Assembly: GCA_011056555.1 (NCBI GenBank)
Contig: DSEQ01000040.1
Span: forward strand, 62,001-126,000
DNA: 64,000 nucleotides
From: Candidatus Zixiibacteriota bacterium
GTDB taxonomy: Bacteria; Zixibacteria; MSB-5A5; JAABVY01
Direction of reading: 5' to 3'
The notes below the pieces were generated by a model that saw nothing but the letters and a program-made list of their open reading frames with translations, was not told where the DNA came from and did not search any database. Shown piece by piece: positions 25,041 through 34,788 of the stretch (its first letter is position 1; every line of letters begins with the position of its first letter). The translations under genes were made by a program, and so were the position numbers.

Positions 25041-25092
25041 TACCGTCTTTTTTGGAATTTTGTTTTTCCACCCGCTGCCGTCCTACATTATC

Positions 25093-25121
25093 TTGACAAT
25101 TATCCTGGCTGATGATAAAAT
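25093..25121 (+). promoter_or_regulatory. Promoter predicted to give a leaderless mRNA
   Basis: TTGACA (25093-25098), 17-nt spacer, TAAAAT (25116-25121). The next ATG (25128) lies exactly where transcription should begin, and no ribosome site exists before it. Confidence 0.7.
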
Positions 25122-25127
25122 AATATC

Positions 25128-25841
25128 ATGGTTGAACCTGTATTTGAGACCGAAGGGGAAACAAAGAAACACGACTCCCGTTTCAAGAAATTCGTGATCA
25201 CAGGCCTCCTGACCGCCATTCCAATTCTAATCACATGGGTCGTTGTCAAATTTATTCTGGATATTCTGACCGGTATCGGCGAACCGGTTATAAATGCGCT
25301 GGCCGCCCTGATTGCGCCATTTTCTGAGACAATAGCAAACATCCTCATTAACCCGATAATCGAAGGCATACTGGCCATCGCACTAATTGTGCTGATCTTC
25401 TACCTTCTGGGTGTTCTGGCCACACGTGTTATCGGCAAACAGATGCTGGAGATGTTCGATGCTCTGATGGTGAAAATTCCGTTGGTCAAGACGGTCTATG
25501 GCGGGGTCAAGACACTGATCGAATCATTCAAGGCCAGGCCGGACGGCACGCAGACTGTGGTGCTGATCGATTTTCCATCTCCCGAGATGAAAACTCTGGG
25601 ATTTTTAACCCGCACCCTGGAGGATTCCGATACCGGTGAAAAATTGGCTGCGGTGTATGTCCCCACCACTCCCAATCCCACCTCCGGGTATCTGGAAATT
25701 GTCCCGGCCCACAAAGTCACCTATACTAACTGGACAGTGGACGAGGCCATGAGTTTCATAGTATCGGGAGGAGCGGTGGCGCCGGTGAAAATGAATTATT
25801 CCAAAAGCGCCAAACCGAAAAAAATGCCTGAAACAGAATAA
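25128..25841 (+). CDS. DUF502 family membrane protein
   Basis: The protein is 237 aa. Two TM regions (ITGLLTAIPILITWVVVKFI and ILAIALIVLIFYLLGVLAT) come before a soluble part with the family signature IPLVKTVYGGVKTLIESF, VLIDFPSPEMKTLGFLTR and VYVPTTPNPTSGYLEIVP. This is DUF502, a widespread bacterial inner-membrane family without an established function. The start at 25128 coincides with the predicted transcription start, so translation is probably leaderless. An alternative later start is not attractive because the N-terminal hydrophilic part is short. The SnoaL-like gene follows after 19 nt. Confidence 0.88.
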   Translation: MVEPVFETEGETKKHDSRFKKFVITGLLTAIPILITWVVVKFILDILTGIGEPVINALAALIAPFSETIANILINPIIEGILAIALIVLIFYLLGVLATRVIGKQMLEMFDALMVKIPLVKTVYGGVKTLIESFKARPDGTQTVVLIDFPSPEMKTLGFLTRTLEDSDTGEKLAAVYVPTTPNPTSGYLEIVPAHKVTYTNWTVDEAMSFIVSGGAVAPVKMNYSKSAKPKKMPETE

Positions 25842-25860
25842 GAAGTATTGGATACTTTTC

Positions 25861-26208
25861 GTGTCTATTGATGAAAATAAAGAACTGATCCGCAAATTCA
25901 ACCGCGACATGAACAGCCGCGATACCAAAATTGTCGACAAATATTACTCCACCAGGGCCATTGACCATGCCGGATGTGACGATCGTGAAGGCCTCAAGAA
26001 AGCGCTGAAAAAGTTCTTCAAAATCTATCCCGAGACAATGTTTAATATTGAAGAGATGATAGCCGAGCGTGACCTGGTGGCGGTGAGGACTACAGTTGAT
26101 GTGGCGGATAAAAGGGGAAACGGCAAAAGTCTATCGACTATCGAAATCTACCGCATAGACGACGAGCAGATTATTGAACACTGGGGCTATGGCACCCCGT
26201 TCTTTTAA
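25861..26208 (+). CDS. SnoaL/NTF2-like small protein
   Basis: The protein is 115 aa, with a GTG start. The cone-shaped NTF2/SnoaL fold is suggested by NKELIRKFNRDMNSRDTKIVDKYY, IDHAGCDD, the DLVAVRTTVD strand and IEIYRIDDEQIIEHWGY near the end. Enzymes of this family act as ester cyclases or hydrolases on small molecules, and many members have no known substrate. It lies 19 nt after the DUF502 gene and may share its mRNA, though no ribosome site is visible before the GTG. Confidence 0.7.
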   Translation: MSIDENKELIRKFNRDMNSRDTKIVDKYYSTRAIDHAGCDDREGLKKALKKFFKIYPETMFNIEEMIAERDLVAVRTTVDVADKRGNGKSLSTIEIYRIDDEQIIEHWGYGTPFF

Positions 26209-26526
26209 TGTTAGATCTTATCAGCAATTCGAGACCCCCGTCATCGGTTGTGTCGCATGGCGGGTACCTCCCAATGAAGACATAATTGATGGTCCAGACA
26301 GCATCGCTGACATTAACAGTGGCGCTACAATCAGTTTTGGGGGTCACGATACCCTCTCCGCACGCGATGAAATCGACTTCAGGAGGTTTTTGATGATTTT
26401 AATGAAGTATAACAGTTAGAGGCTGGAACTATCAGTTAATTAGCTTCATTTTAGTGGCAATGCAACTTGTGATTTTTAATAAAGAATATTACTTCAATGT
26501 ATATAGCAACATAAAAGGAATTTTGA
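26209..26526. other. Intergenic, no feature supported
   Basis: 318 bp between the SnoaL-like and outer-membrane genes. A ribosome-like AGGAGG near 26382 precedes only an 8-codon ORF. I see no RNA or repeat. Confidence 0.5.
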
Positions 26527-27450
26527 TTGAAAACTAAGTTCCAGGTGCTTTTCTTAGTTCTAATTCTTAACCTGACGGTATTATACAATTCTGTGTCCGC
26601 CGAGGGGCTCGAGCTGGTATCTTTCAGCTACGAATTTGTGCCCGAGGCGGAGATCGATTTGACCGGGGTGGAAGCGGAGGAGCTGAAGGTTGCCCAGCAG
26701 ACCTTCACCGCCAAGATGGCGATCCCTGTATCGCTTTCAGGTCGAAATACGATGCTCCTGCATTTCCTGACATTCAGGTGGCTGCACCAGTCTTATGATC
26801 AGGTGGCGCTTGCCGGGCAGGTTTATCGTCCCGAATATCTTTACAGCATCAAATACGGTCTGGTTTTTGTTCAAAGGCTTTCTCCCCGCTGGCAATTTGC
26901 ATTCCTGCTTCAACCCAGCATGCACAGCGATTTAACGGAGATAACCACGCAGCATATCAGCCTGCGAGCCGGATTTGTATTCGAGAAGAGCGTCAGCGAC
27001 AAGTTCTCTTACGGTTTCGGCGCAGGATACTCAGACGATTTTGGAGATGAGAAGATCTTACCGGTAGCCAGGCTAAACTGGAAACCGGCCAGCGGCTGGA
27101 GATTCAAATTTGACATTCCCCAGAAACTCGAGCTATGGTACCTGGTCAATTCCAAAATATGGGCGGGAATCGAGGCCAAGGTCACGGGTGCGCATTTTCG
27201 CATCGGCGAGGATATCAGCCTGGAGGATGGAAGTTCGCTCCGGGGGGGACGGGTAAAGTATTCTATTCTCAACGCCGGGCCGTCAATCAGATTCAATATC
27301 TACAAAGGTCTGGATTTGAGCATCAGTGCCGGCAGGAGCTTTTATCGCAGGCTGGAGCTATTCGATATGAATGACAACCAGCTTTTTGACAGCCAATATG
27401 AAAATTCCCTCTTTATGAAAGTCAAGCTGGAATATAATGTTGGAAATTGA
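26527..27450 (+). CDS. Outer-membrane beta-barrel protein (DUF6268-like)
   Basis: The protein is 307 aa from a TTG start with AAAGGA 9 nt upstream. Signal peptide (MKTKFQVLFLVLILNLTVL, cut near SVSA), then alternating amphipathic strands with aromatic girdles (LLHFLTFRWLHQSY, WQFAFLLQPSMHSDL, KFSYGFGAGYSDDFG, FMKVKLEYNVGN at the end). The order of LQPSMHSD and GAGYSDDFG resembles the DUF6268 barrel family as I remember it; this needs a profile search. Probably a small outer-membrane barrel of unknown function. Confidence 0.7.
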   Translation: MKTKFQVLFLVLILNLTVLYNSVSAEGLELVSFSYEFVPEAEIDLTGVEAEELKVAQQTFTAKMAIPVSLSGRNTMLLHFLTFRWLHQSYDQVALAGQVYRPEYLYSIKYGLVFVQRLSPRWQFAFLLQPSMHSDLTEITTQHISLRAGFVFEKSVSDKFSYGFGAGYSDDFGDEKILPVARLNWKPASGWRFKFDIPQKLELWYLVNSKIWAGIEAKVTGAHFRIGEDISLEDGSSLRGGRVKYSILNAGPSIRFNIYKGLDLSISAGRSFYRRLELFDMNDNQLFDSQYENSLFMKVKLEYNVGN

Positions 27451-27464
27451 TTCACGAGGGCCTC

Positions 27465-27530
27465 ATGCCGGAAACAAAGTGGGAGGATTTAGAGACGGTT
27501 GAAATAGATGCCGGCGGTTCCGGAGCGTAA
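27465..27530 (+). CDS. Possible 21-aa acidic peptide
   Basis: MPETKWEDLETVEIDAGGSG plus Ala, with GAGGG 4 nt before the ATG and 14 nt after the stop of the barrel gene. It superficially looks like a short RiPP leader ending in a Gly/Ser core, but no modifying enzyme is near. It may be chance. Confidence 0.25.
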   Translation: MPETKWEDLETVEIDAGGSGA

Positions 27531-27928
27531 AGTCCCCAACGGCACTCTTCTGGCGTAATTTCTGCGCTTTTTTATTCCATTCAAATATATAAGTATTTTA
27601 TCCATTTTTTGTTTTGGAAGGGAACTCTTAACTCATTAATTTGTTAATAGTTCCAAAAGTCTAGGGCCTTGGTATTGATTGTTAGATCACACTTTATTAT
27701 TAGCCCTGCAACGATTTAGGGCGTTTATGGAAAAGTGATTCAAGGATGAATTGGCTGGTTCTATTTGAGATTATCTCAGTCCCTGGAACCAACTAAGTTT
27801 ATAAGTGTGAAACAGGCGAAAACAGCTTCGATCGGACATCCACTTGACCGTATTCTTCGGGGTAAAGCAACTCGGACATCCTTGATTATTTAGCAGATTG
27901 ATGCAGGGACGCAGCATTAGAAATTGTG

Positions 27929-28175
27929 CGATTGACATTCGCGGCGGGGCCGCGGCGCAATCGTTGTTTGAATATAGCAGATTTACTGCGCAACACAGCT
28001 AGTTTGGCGCTGTTTTGCTGGATGATCCGCACCAGGGGAATCTGAAGGCCGGACCGCTTCATAGCGGCTCTCAGGTTCCCTGCGGATCACAAATTTGCCT
28101 GAAGAAGTTACATCTGTGAAAAGCACCAATGCGGGTAAAACGACCCATCCTTCATGAGGATGGGTTTTTGTTTTT
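27929..28175 (+). ncRNA. Possible structured RNA ending in a terminator
   Basis: Three inverted repeats follow one another on the plus strand. The first is CGATTG..CAATCG with inner CGCGGC/GCCGCG (27929-27963). The second is GATCCGCA..TGCGGATC with further pairing (28024-28088). The third is the terminator ACCCATCCT / AGGATGGGT followed by T5GT5 (28143-28175). No ORF covers the region. It could be a small RNA or a structured 3' UTR. It matches no RNA family I can recall. The rest of the gap, 27531-27928, shows nothing. Confidence 0.35.
28143..28175 (+). terminator. Intrinsic terminator, plus strand
   Basis: 9-bp stem ACCCATCCT / AGGATGGGT and a long T tract. It may also serve the convergent minus-strand gene at 28255. 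Confidence 0.8.
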
Positions 28176-28254
28176 GACAGAAATATTATCGCTTTATCAA
28201 AATAGGATTTTCGGGCGATGAAGATCAGAAGCCTATAAAGCGGCGAAATACTTT

Positions 28255-29475
28255 TCAAATGCAGTAATTTACAACTGAAGGCTCTTCTTCTTCCCGTGGG
28301 GCTTCTTCATCAGGACGGGGGACTATCAATATGAAAGCCAGGGGAAATATGACCCAGGAATAGAGCCATTTAAATACAACCACTTTCCATGGTGCAGCAA
28401 CGAATGATTTATAATAGCCCAGCCAGTATTGTCCGGCCAGATCGAAATTTTCGAACTTGAACATCGCAAACAATGTGAACATTTCCACCAGTGGCAGGAT
28501 GATGATTCCGAGAACCAGTCCCACCAGCCATCCATTCAGCCATTTATTGCGGTTGAACAGGCGCACATAGACCCTGCTGCGGTAAAATCTAATAAATCGA
28601 TAGGAAATATAAGCGGCCAGCGGAAATGATATCGGGCTCAGATTTAAAATGGGGCAATGACAGAAATGCGCCACCGACTCGCCCGGAGTGAGCAGCATCA
28701 ACCCCCCTTGATATGCGGACCATTCCAGAGCGGTATAAAGATGTCCGCCCAGGCCGAACAGGCGGCTCAGAAACGCATATACCACGATCACTGCGGCCAG
28801 GAAAAATGTCGTGTGCCAGACCAGGCCGCGCTTGATGATTCTTTCCGGATCGAGTTTCTTTTGCTTCTCAGGGATAATTTTCTGCATGTAGATTGAAAAC
28901 AGGATCACCATTCCCAGAACCACAATGCTGGGCCAGATCAGCTCGGCATAGTAGCCGCCGAATCTCTCGACAGTTTGTATCAGGCCCTCGCTGCGTTTGG
29001 CCAGTATCCCCAGCAACTCCCGTAATTCATTAGGAAGGTAGGAGATATTGATAATTGCATAGGCGCTCACCAGCGCCATCATTACAATGACAAAATAATC
29101 ATAAACCAGGACTGCAATAAATCCGGCCACAATGAACATGGTAGCGCCGGCGATCAGGCCCGACTCCGGCTCGCCCCCGCGCGACATGACCATGGCAAAT
29201 ACAAAAAATCCGACCAGTAGCCCTACGCCAGAGAAGACAAATAATTTCTGCAGCGGCCACGCCAGCAAGGCAAATATAACCGCTCCCGCAATGCCGTAAA
29301 ATATCAAAGACCCCGAGGGACCCACAAAGACTTCGCCCATGAACAGCCCGACAACAAATCCAACCCAGAGTCCCAGAATGACCAGGAATATCTTAAATAT
29401 TCTCAGGCCCCAGAGTATGCACGCAAACGCGAATGCCAGAGTGGCGGACGCGAATATGGCACTATAAAAATCCAC
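28255..29475 (-). CDS. Polytopic membrane protein, N-terminal DUF4203/TMEM198-like
   Basis: The protein is 406 aa with about 10-12 TM helices. The first 150 aa (FACILWGLRIFKIFLVILGLWVG, GSLIFYGIAGAVIFALLAWPL, FVFSGVGLLVG) resemble the DUF4203/TMEM198 membrane domain. The C-terminal half adds at least five more TM helices and an acidic tail (PRPDEEAPREEEEPSV). The last residues NYCI are not a sorting signal I know. The gene is divergent from the MlaD gene at 29672. Function unknown. Confidence 0.75.
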   Translation of the reverse strand: MDFYSAIFASATLAFAFACILWGLRIFKIFLVILGLWVGFVVGLFMGEVFVGPSGSLIFYGIAGAVIFALLAWPLQKLFVFSGVGLLVGFFVFAMVMSRGGEPESGLIAGATMFIVAGFIAVLVYDYFVIVMMALVSAYAIINISYLPNELRELLGILAKRSEGLIQTVERFGGYYAELIWPSIVVLGMVILFSIYMQKIIPEKQKKLDPERIIKRGLVWHTTFFLAAVIVVYAFLSRLFGLGGHLYTALEWSAYQGGLMLLTPGESVAHFCHCPILNLSPISFPLAAYISYRFIRFYRSRVYVRLFNRNKWLNGWLVGLVLGIIILPLVEMFTLFAMFKFENFDLAGQYWLGYYKSFVAAPWKVVVFKWLYSWVIFPLAFILIVPRPDEEAPREEEEPSVVNYCI

Positions 29476-29671
29476 CGTAATTCCTCAATCCAAGCTCCCT
29501 CCCGAAAATGTCAGGTTTAGTTAATATATGGCCGAGAGCTTGTCAAGTTCGATAATCCTTTCGAACACTATAAAAAATATTATATTTCAGCAAACAATTA
29601 ATATTGAAACATGTTTTTAGGAATAAGTATAATATTATCTCAATATGTCGATTTAGTAGATAGGTAAAGAG

Positions 29672-30574
29672 ATGGCAAAAAAAGCGGTAGAATTAAAAGT
29701 CGGGATAGTCGTCATACTGGGCGGCATTCTATTTGTGGCCACCATCTTATGGCTTCAGGGGTTTCAGTTCCGTCAGGAGCATAAGCGAATAGATGTGACC
29801 TTTGAAGATGTCGGAGGTCTCAAACGGGGCGACCCGGTGACCGTATCCGGTGTAAACAAAGGCAAGGTGGCCAGGGTAAATCTGGAACGGACCGGCGTAA
29901 TGGCCGAGCTGGTCATCGAGGCCGACGCTTTCCTGCATTCGGATGCCCGCTTTATTGTACAGAACTACGGGTTGATGGGTGAGCGTTTCGTCTATATTGA
30001 GCCGGGTAAATCGGGCGAGCCGCTGGATCTCTCAAAGGTACAGAAGGGCGAGACCGACCCGGGCACCGCAGAATTGATCGGGCTGTTCGGGCAAACAATC
30101 GAAGATGTGCGCGATATTCTGGCAGACATCAAAAGCACCGTGGCTTCCGAGAAGAATCTGAAAAATCTGGTTAATCTGGCATCTTCCCTTAATGATCTCT
30201 CTATAAAGCTCAACGATTTCTTCCTCGATAATAAAGGCTCTATTAAAAAAACCTTCACCAATATCGAAGACGCGACCGAGAAATTGAGCGCGATTATCGA
30301 CACGACCAGTATAAAATTCGACAGCACTCTGGATAATTTCGCTAATGCCTCCACGACTCTGAACATGTTAGCCGATTCAATCAGCGTCATAACATCATCG
30401 ATCACCAGGTTCCTCACGGATATCGAAGAGGGCAAGGGCACCCTGGGACTGCTCAGCTCCGACGAAACCATGTACCAGGATTTAAAAAAGACCATACGTT
30501 CGGTCGAGGCTATTATCGACGATATCAGGCGCAATCCCAAGAAGTACCTCAATGTCGAAGTGGAGATATTCTAA
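29672..30574 (+). CDS. MCE/MlaD family lipid-transport protein
   Basis: The protein is 300 aa: one N-terminal TM helix (VGIVVILGGILFVATILWLQGF), then the MCE domain (VTFEDVGGLKRGDPVTVSGVNKGKV, FIVQNYGLMGERFVYIEPG) and a long helical C-terminus (residues 140-300). MlaD hexamers carry lipids through the periplasm for an MlaFE ABC transporter. No mlaE or mlaF gene is adjacent; the partners may be elsewhere. The weak AGGTAAAGAG before the ATG is the only ribosome site. Confidence 0.9.
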   Translation: MAKKAVELKVGIVVILGGILFVATILWLQGFQFRQEHKRIDVTFEDVGGLKRGDPVTVSGVNKGKVARVNLERTGVMAELVIEADAFLHSDARFIVQNYGLMGERFVYIEPGKSGEPLDLSKVQKGETDPGTAELIGLFGQTIEDVRDILADIKSTVASEKNLKNLVNLASSLNDLSIKLNDFFLDNKGSIKKTFTNIEDATEKLSAIIDTTSIKFDSTLDNFANASTTLNMLADSISVITSSITRFLTDIEEGKGTLGLLSSDETMYQDLKKTIRSVEAIIDDIRRNPKKYLNVEVEIF

Positions 30575-30765
30575 CGGGATTTTCGTTACCGATCAAATTT
30601 GTAGTTGACTGTGCCCGGAGCAACTATTTCTTGATTATATTCTGGATGGGCATCTCGGGATTATCCTGAGATCTCAGAACGGACCAGACCTATTTCGACG
30701 TTCCCGATTGTCGGAACCTCTGCCGGGACGACAATGTTGAGGGCAATAAATAAAAGGGAAATGGA

Positions 30766-31965
30766 TTGAAAAAGGTACTGATATATTCCATACTGCTTAT
30801 AGCGGGGCTGATTATTTCTCAATACCTGGGCGAGCTGGGTGCAGGATTTTTTAAACCCGCCACCGAGATAATCCGCCTGCTGACCGTTTTCTGTCTCGGA
30901 TTCATCATGATTCATGTCGGCTACGAATTCGAAATCGACCGCAGCCGCTTGAAAAGCTATGCAGTTGACTATGGCGTCGCGGCCACAGCAGCGGCCTTCC
31001 CCTGGATTTTCGTGGCCGCATATTTTGTATTTATCCTGACTCCTCCCGAGGCCTGGGGTAGCTTCGATACCTGGAAGGAATCGCTTCTGGCCGGCCGCTT
31101 CGCTGCCCCCACCTCGGCCGGGATTTTATTCTCGATGCTGTCCGCTGCAGGACTATCGGCCACATGGGTCTTCAAGAAACTCCGGATTCTGGCAATCTTC
31201 GATGATCTCGACACGGTTCTGCTGATGATCCCGCTGAAAATGATGATCGTCGGATTGAAATGGCAGCTGGGAGTTGTGGTGGCAATAATGTTCGCGCAGC
31301 TGTGGATGGCCTGGAAATTCATGCGCAGGCTGAAGTTGCCGATAACATGGCCCTGGGTAATGGTCTATTCCGCCGGGCTCACCCTGATAACCGAAATAGT
31401 CTATCTCACCAGCAAACTTATAGACGAGGTGGTATCGGTGCACATAGAAATTCTGCTCCCGGCCTTTGTCCTGGGATGTATGCTGGCACGTCCTGAGGGC
31501 CACGACCCTCACGCAGATGATAGACGCGAGGGCCATCAGGAGGGTCCCGAGGCTCCCAATGAGCAGAAAGTTGCCAGCATGGTTTCCGGGATTTTCATGC
31601 TGTTGGTTGGCCTGACCATGCCGCCCATTGCGCAGGTTCTCGGCAGCCAGCCTGATGGCAGTTCCTTTGGCTGGGGCACGATTGCTGTTCATGTGATCCT
31701 GATCACATTACTGGCCAATCTGGGCAAGATGTTTCCGTTATTCGTGTACAAAAAGGAATCCTCATGGCGCGAGCGACTGGCCATATGTATCGGCATGTGG
31801 CCGCGGGGCGAGGTCGGAGCCGGAGTTCTGATTATATCGCTTTCTTACGGAATAGGCGGTATTATGATTACGGTCGCCATGCTCTCGCTGGCACTGAACC
31901 TGCTGCTGACCGGATTATTCATAGTCTTTGTCAAAAAGCTCCTTGCCCATAAAATCTCGCAGTAA
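30766..31965 (+). CDS. Cation:proton antiporter-like membrane protein
   Basis: The protein is 399 aa with about 11-12 TM helices, from a TTG start with AAGGGAAA upstream. The sequence fits the CPA fold: GAGFFKPATEIIRLLTVFCLGFIMIHVGYEFEID, FDDLDTVLLMIPLKM (an Asp pair in a helix break) and MWPRGEVGAGVLIISLSYGIGG (the RGEVG motif common in Na+/H+ antiporters). A histidine- and acid-rich loop (EGHDPHADDRREGHQEGPEA) is unusual and may be a metal or pH sensor. It lies 190 bp after the MlaD gene; common transcription is possible but not shown. Confidence 0.8.
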   Translation: MKKVLIYSILLIAGLIISQYLGELGAGFFKPATEIIRLLTVFCLGFIMIHVGYEFEIDRSRLKSYAVDYGVAATAAAFPWIFVAAYFVFILTPPEAWGSFDTWKESLLAGRFAAPTSAGILFSMLSAAGLSATWVFKKLRILAIFDDLDTVLLMIPLKMMIVGLKWQLGVVVAIMFAQLWMAWKFMRRLKLPITWPWVMVYSAGLTLITEIVYLTSKLIDEVVSVHIEILLPAFVLGCMLARPEGHDPHADDRREGHQEGPEAPNEQKVASMVSGIFMLLVGLTMPPIAQVLGSQPDGSSFGWGTIAVHVILITLLANLGKMFPLFVYKKESSWRERLAICIGMWPRGEVGAGVLIISLSYGIGGIMITVAMLSLALNLLLTGLFIVFVKKLLAHKISQ

Positions 31966-32124
31966 ATCCCGATTATGCGGATCCCCTGACCCGGATAACT
32001 TCCTGCATTTTACGTAAAAAACAAATTTTGAAAGTAGACATAATGGGTTTGCATTATTGCAGGAAATGTTTATTTTGTTAACATCCAGGAATGATTTTCA
32101 CAGCATAAGGAGAGGGGTCTGCCT

Positions 32125-34761
32125 ATGAAGGCAGATGAAAATAATGGTGGTTACACAAGACCATACAGGGTTCTTGTTGCCGGCAGCATGGTAAAAAACT
32201 ACAGGATAATCTCCCGAATCGGCCGGGGAGGAATGGGCGAGGTATATCTGGCAGAGGATACCAGTCTAAACCGCATGACTGCACTCAAATTTCTGCTGCC
32301 CCACATCTGCCAGGATGCAGGCAGCCGTTCGCGTTTCAAGAGAGAGGCACAGGCATCGGCCCGGCTGGAGCATGCTAATATCGCCACAATCTTTGAGGTC
32401 GATGAATTTGACGGAAGACCATTCTTCGCCATGCAGTATATCGAGGGCCTGCCGTTGAACGAATATTTTAAGGACAGCAGAATTGCATTTGATGAACTAA
32501 TCGATATATCATCTCAGATATGCGAGGGTCTGCACAGCGCGCATCAGTCGGGCATAGTACACCGCGACATCAAACCCAGCAATATCATTATTGATAAAAA
32601 AGGCCATCCTAAAATATTCGATTTCGGCCTGGCCTCAATTCAGGGAACCGAAAAGCTCACGGAACCCGGTTCTGTGCTGGGCACGATTGGATATATGTCT
32701 CCCGAACAACTACAGTTTAAAAAAGTGGATCAGCGCACAGATCTCTTCTCCCTGGGTGTTGTGATGTATGAGATAATTGCTGGAAGACCTCCATTCAAAG
32801 GAGAAAACCGCGCAGCCGTTATGAACTTGATTATTAATGATACCCCGGAACCTCTCTCCAGATATAAAAGCGGTGTGCCGGAGGGGCTGGAACAAATAGT
32901 CTTCAAGCTGCTGCAGAAAGATCCGGGACTGAGATACCAGGGGGCCAACGAAGTGGTCAGCGATTTAAAATTGCTGCAGGTCCGGTCACTGTCAGGGCTG
33001 CAAACTGTTAAGATACACCCTCCCGGAATTTTCGGCAGACGGCTGACCGGATATATTCTCAGCCTGATCATAATCGCACTCCTAGCCCTCCCGTTGATCA
33101 GCCCATCCTTAAGGAATTCTATCTTTGGGTTGCTGGGATTAGACGGTGTCCCGGCCAAAAAACACCTCGCCGTGCTGCCCTTTGTCAGCGTGGAAAAGCA
33201 AGCCTCTGCTCCGGAGCTAAATGACGGGCTACTGGAAATACTCACGGCGAAACTAAGCCAGCTGGAGGCCTTCCATGGAAAGCTGCAGGTAATACCGGCC
33301 AGCGAAATCAGGCAAAACAATATAAGCAGCGCCCGGCAGGCGCGCCGGGCCTTTGGCGCCAACCTGGCGGTCACCGGAAGTATCCATATGATCAGAGACA
33401 GCATTCAGCTGATCATAAATCTGGTAGATGCAAAAAAAGAGCGGCAGTTGCGATCCGCAGCCATTCAATATCCGGCCTCGGGGATTCAAGCGCTTCAGGA
33501 TTCCACCCTCTTCGAACTTGCGAGAATGCTGGAAATACAACTTAGACCCGAGGAAAAGAGCTTTCTGTCCGAGGGCGGCACCAAGTCCACGGAGGCCTAC
33601 TATTATTATCTGGAAGGCTTGGGACGCATGAAAGAGGTCGGCAACCCGGAAAAGCTGGATAGCGTGATCAGCCTGTTTAATCGGGCTATCAGGGCAGATA
33701 ATGATTTTGCCCTGGCCTATTGCTGGCTGGGCATGGCCTATTGGGACAAGTATAAATTTGTGAAGGATTCAGCCTGGATAGAATCTGCCGAGAGAAACTG
33801 CCGGCGCGCGATCGAAATCAATCCCCGCCTTTCCAAGCCTCACGTGGTTCTCGGGCAAATATTTAATGAGTTCAGGAAACCCGACCAGGCGATTGGAGAA
33901 TTCAGGAATGCCCTTCACATCGATTCAACCGATAACAGGGCTTACAAGGGATTGGCGCGCGCATTCGAATTAAAAAATGACAACCGGATGGCTGAATCGA
34001 CCTATAAAAAAGCGATCAGTATAAAACCGGACTATACCGCAGCCTACTTTAACCTGGGGAGGTTCTATATCAATCAGGCACGAAAGCGCGATGCCGAAAT
34101 AACAGCTCAAAAAATGATCGACCTGAAGCCGGAAGGTTTCACCGACTGGAATAATATCGGGGCTCTTTACTATTTAATGGGAGAATATGATAAAGCCCGG
34201 GAGATGTGGGAGCATTCGCTTCAAATCCAGCCGAATTACGGCGCCTATTCAAATCTGGGGTCGTTTTTTGTCAACGAATCGCGTTTCCAGGAAGCGGCCC
34301 AAATGTACGAACAGGCATTGCGGCTGAATGACAGCGACTATAAAGTCTGGATAAATCTGGCTGGTCTTTATCGGAGATTAGGATCTGACGGGGAAGATGA
34401 TTCCGTTGCTTATATGAGAGCTATCCAGATGGCTGAGGTGCAGAAACGGGTAAATCCGGAGGATCCGGAGGTCCTTTCGCACCTGGCTGAAGCGTATTCT
34501 GTATTGAACATGCACGACCAGGCCATTGAGCATATTGAAAAAGCCATATCTATCTCTCCCAACGAGGTCTACTACTATGTCAGCGCCGGGCTTGTTTATG
34601 AACTTGCAAACAGGCGTGATGAAGCCGTCAGATGGGTCAAAAAAGCCCTGGAAAACGGCGTCCCGCCGCAACATATAGAAAATATTCCCGAGTTTGACTC
34701 TTTGCGAATCGATCCGGAAATAATCCAATATCTGACAGCCGCAAAGAACGAGAGCAAATAG
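32125..34761 (+). CDS. Membrane Ser/Thr protein kinase with TPR sensor half
   Basis: The protein is 878 aa. Kinase domain about 25-285: glycine loop IGRGGMGEVYL, Lys55, catalytic HRDIKPSN (Asp148), DFG at 166-168. TM at about 308-326. Outside the membrane lies a FlgO/TolB-like domain (HLAVLPFVSVEK, ANLAVTGSIHMIRDSIQLII), then about eight TPR repeats (SKPHVVLGQIFNEFRKPDQA, TAAYFNLGRFYINQARKRDAE and others) to the C-terminus. An AAGGAGAGG ribosome site is present. The design is common in FCB and acidobacterial genomes. The kinase half is intact and should be active; the substrate is unknown. The small gene at 34789 follows. Confidence 0.93.
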   Translation: MKADENNGGYTRPYRVLVAGSMVKNYRIISRIGRGGMGEVYLAEDTSLNRMTALKFLLPHICQDAGSRSRFKREAQASARLEHANIATIFEVDEFDGRPFFAMQYIEGLPLNEYFKDSRIAFDELIDISSQICEGLHSAHQSGIVHRDIKPSNIIIDKKGHPKIFDFGLASIQGTEKLTEPGSVLGTIGYMSPEQLQFKKVDQRTDLFSLGVVMYEIIAGRPPFKGENRAAVMNLIINDTPEPLSRYKSGVPEGLEQIVFKLLQKDPGLRYQGANEVVSDLKLLQVRSLSGLQTVKIHPPGIFGRRLTGYILSLIIIALLALPLISPSLRNSIFGLLGLDGVPAKKHLAVLPFVSVEKQASAPELNDGLLEILTAKLSQLEAFHGKLQVIPASEIRQNNISSARQARRAFGANLAVTGSIHMIRDSIQLIINLVDAKKERQLRSAAIQYPASGIQALQDSTLFELARMLEIQLRPEEKSFLSEGGTKSTEAYYYYLEGLGRMKEVGNPEKLDSVISLFNRAIRADNDFALAYCWLGMAYWDKYKFVKDSAWIESAERNCRRAIEINPRLSKPHVVLGQIFNEFRKPDQAIGEFRNALHIDSTDNRAYKGLARAFELKNDNRMAESTYKKAISIKPDYTAAYFNLGRFYINQARKRDAEITAQKMIDLKPEGFTDWNNIGALYYLMGEYDKAREMWEHSLQIQPNYGAYSNLGSFFVNESRFQEAAQMYEQALRLNDSDYKVWINLAGLYRRLGSDGEDDSVAYMRAIQMAEVQKRVNPEDPEVLSHLAEAYSVLNMHDQAIEHIEKAISISPNEVYYYVSAGLVYELANRRDEAVRWVKKALENGVPPQHIENIPEFDSLRIDPEIIQYLTAAKNESK

Positions 34762-34788
34762 GCAATTTTTTAGATGGAGGATTTAACA

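Noticed and set aside
26174..26419. Plus-strand 81-aa ORF
   Set aside because: It starts inside the SnoaL-like gene in another frame and lacks a ribosome site.
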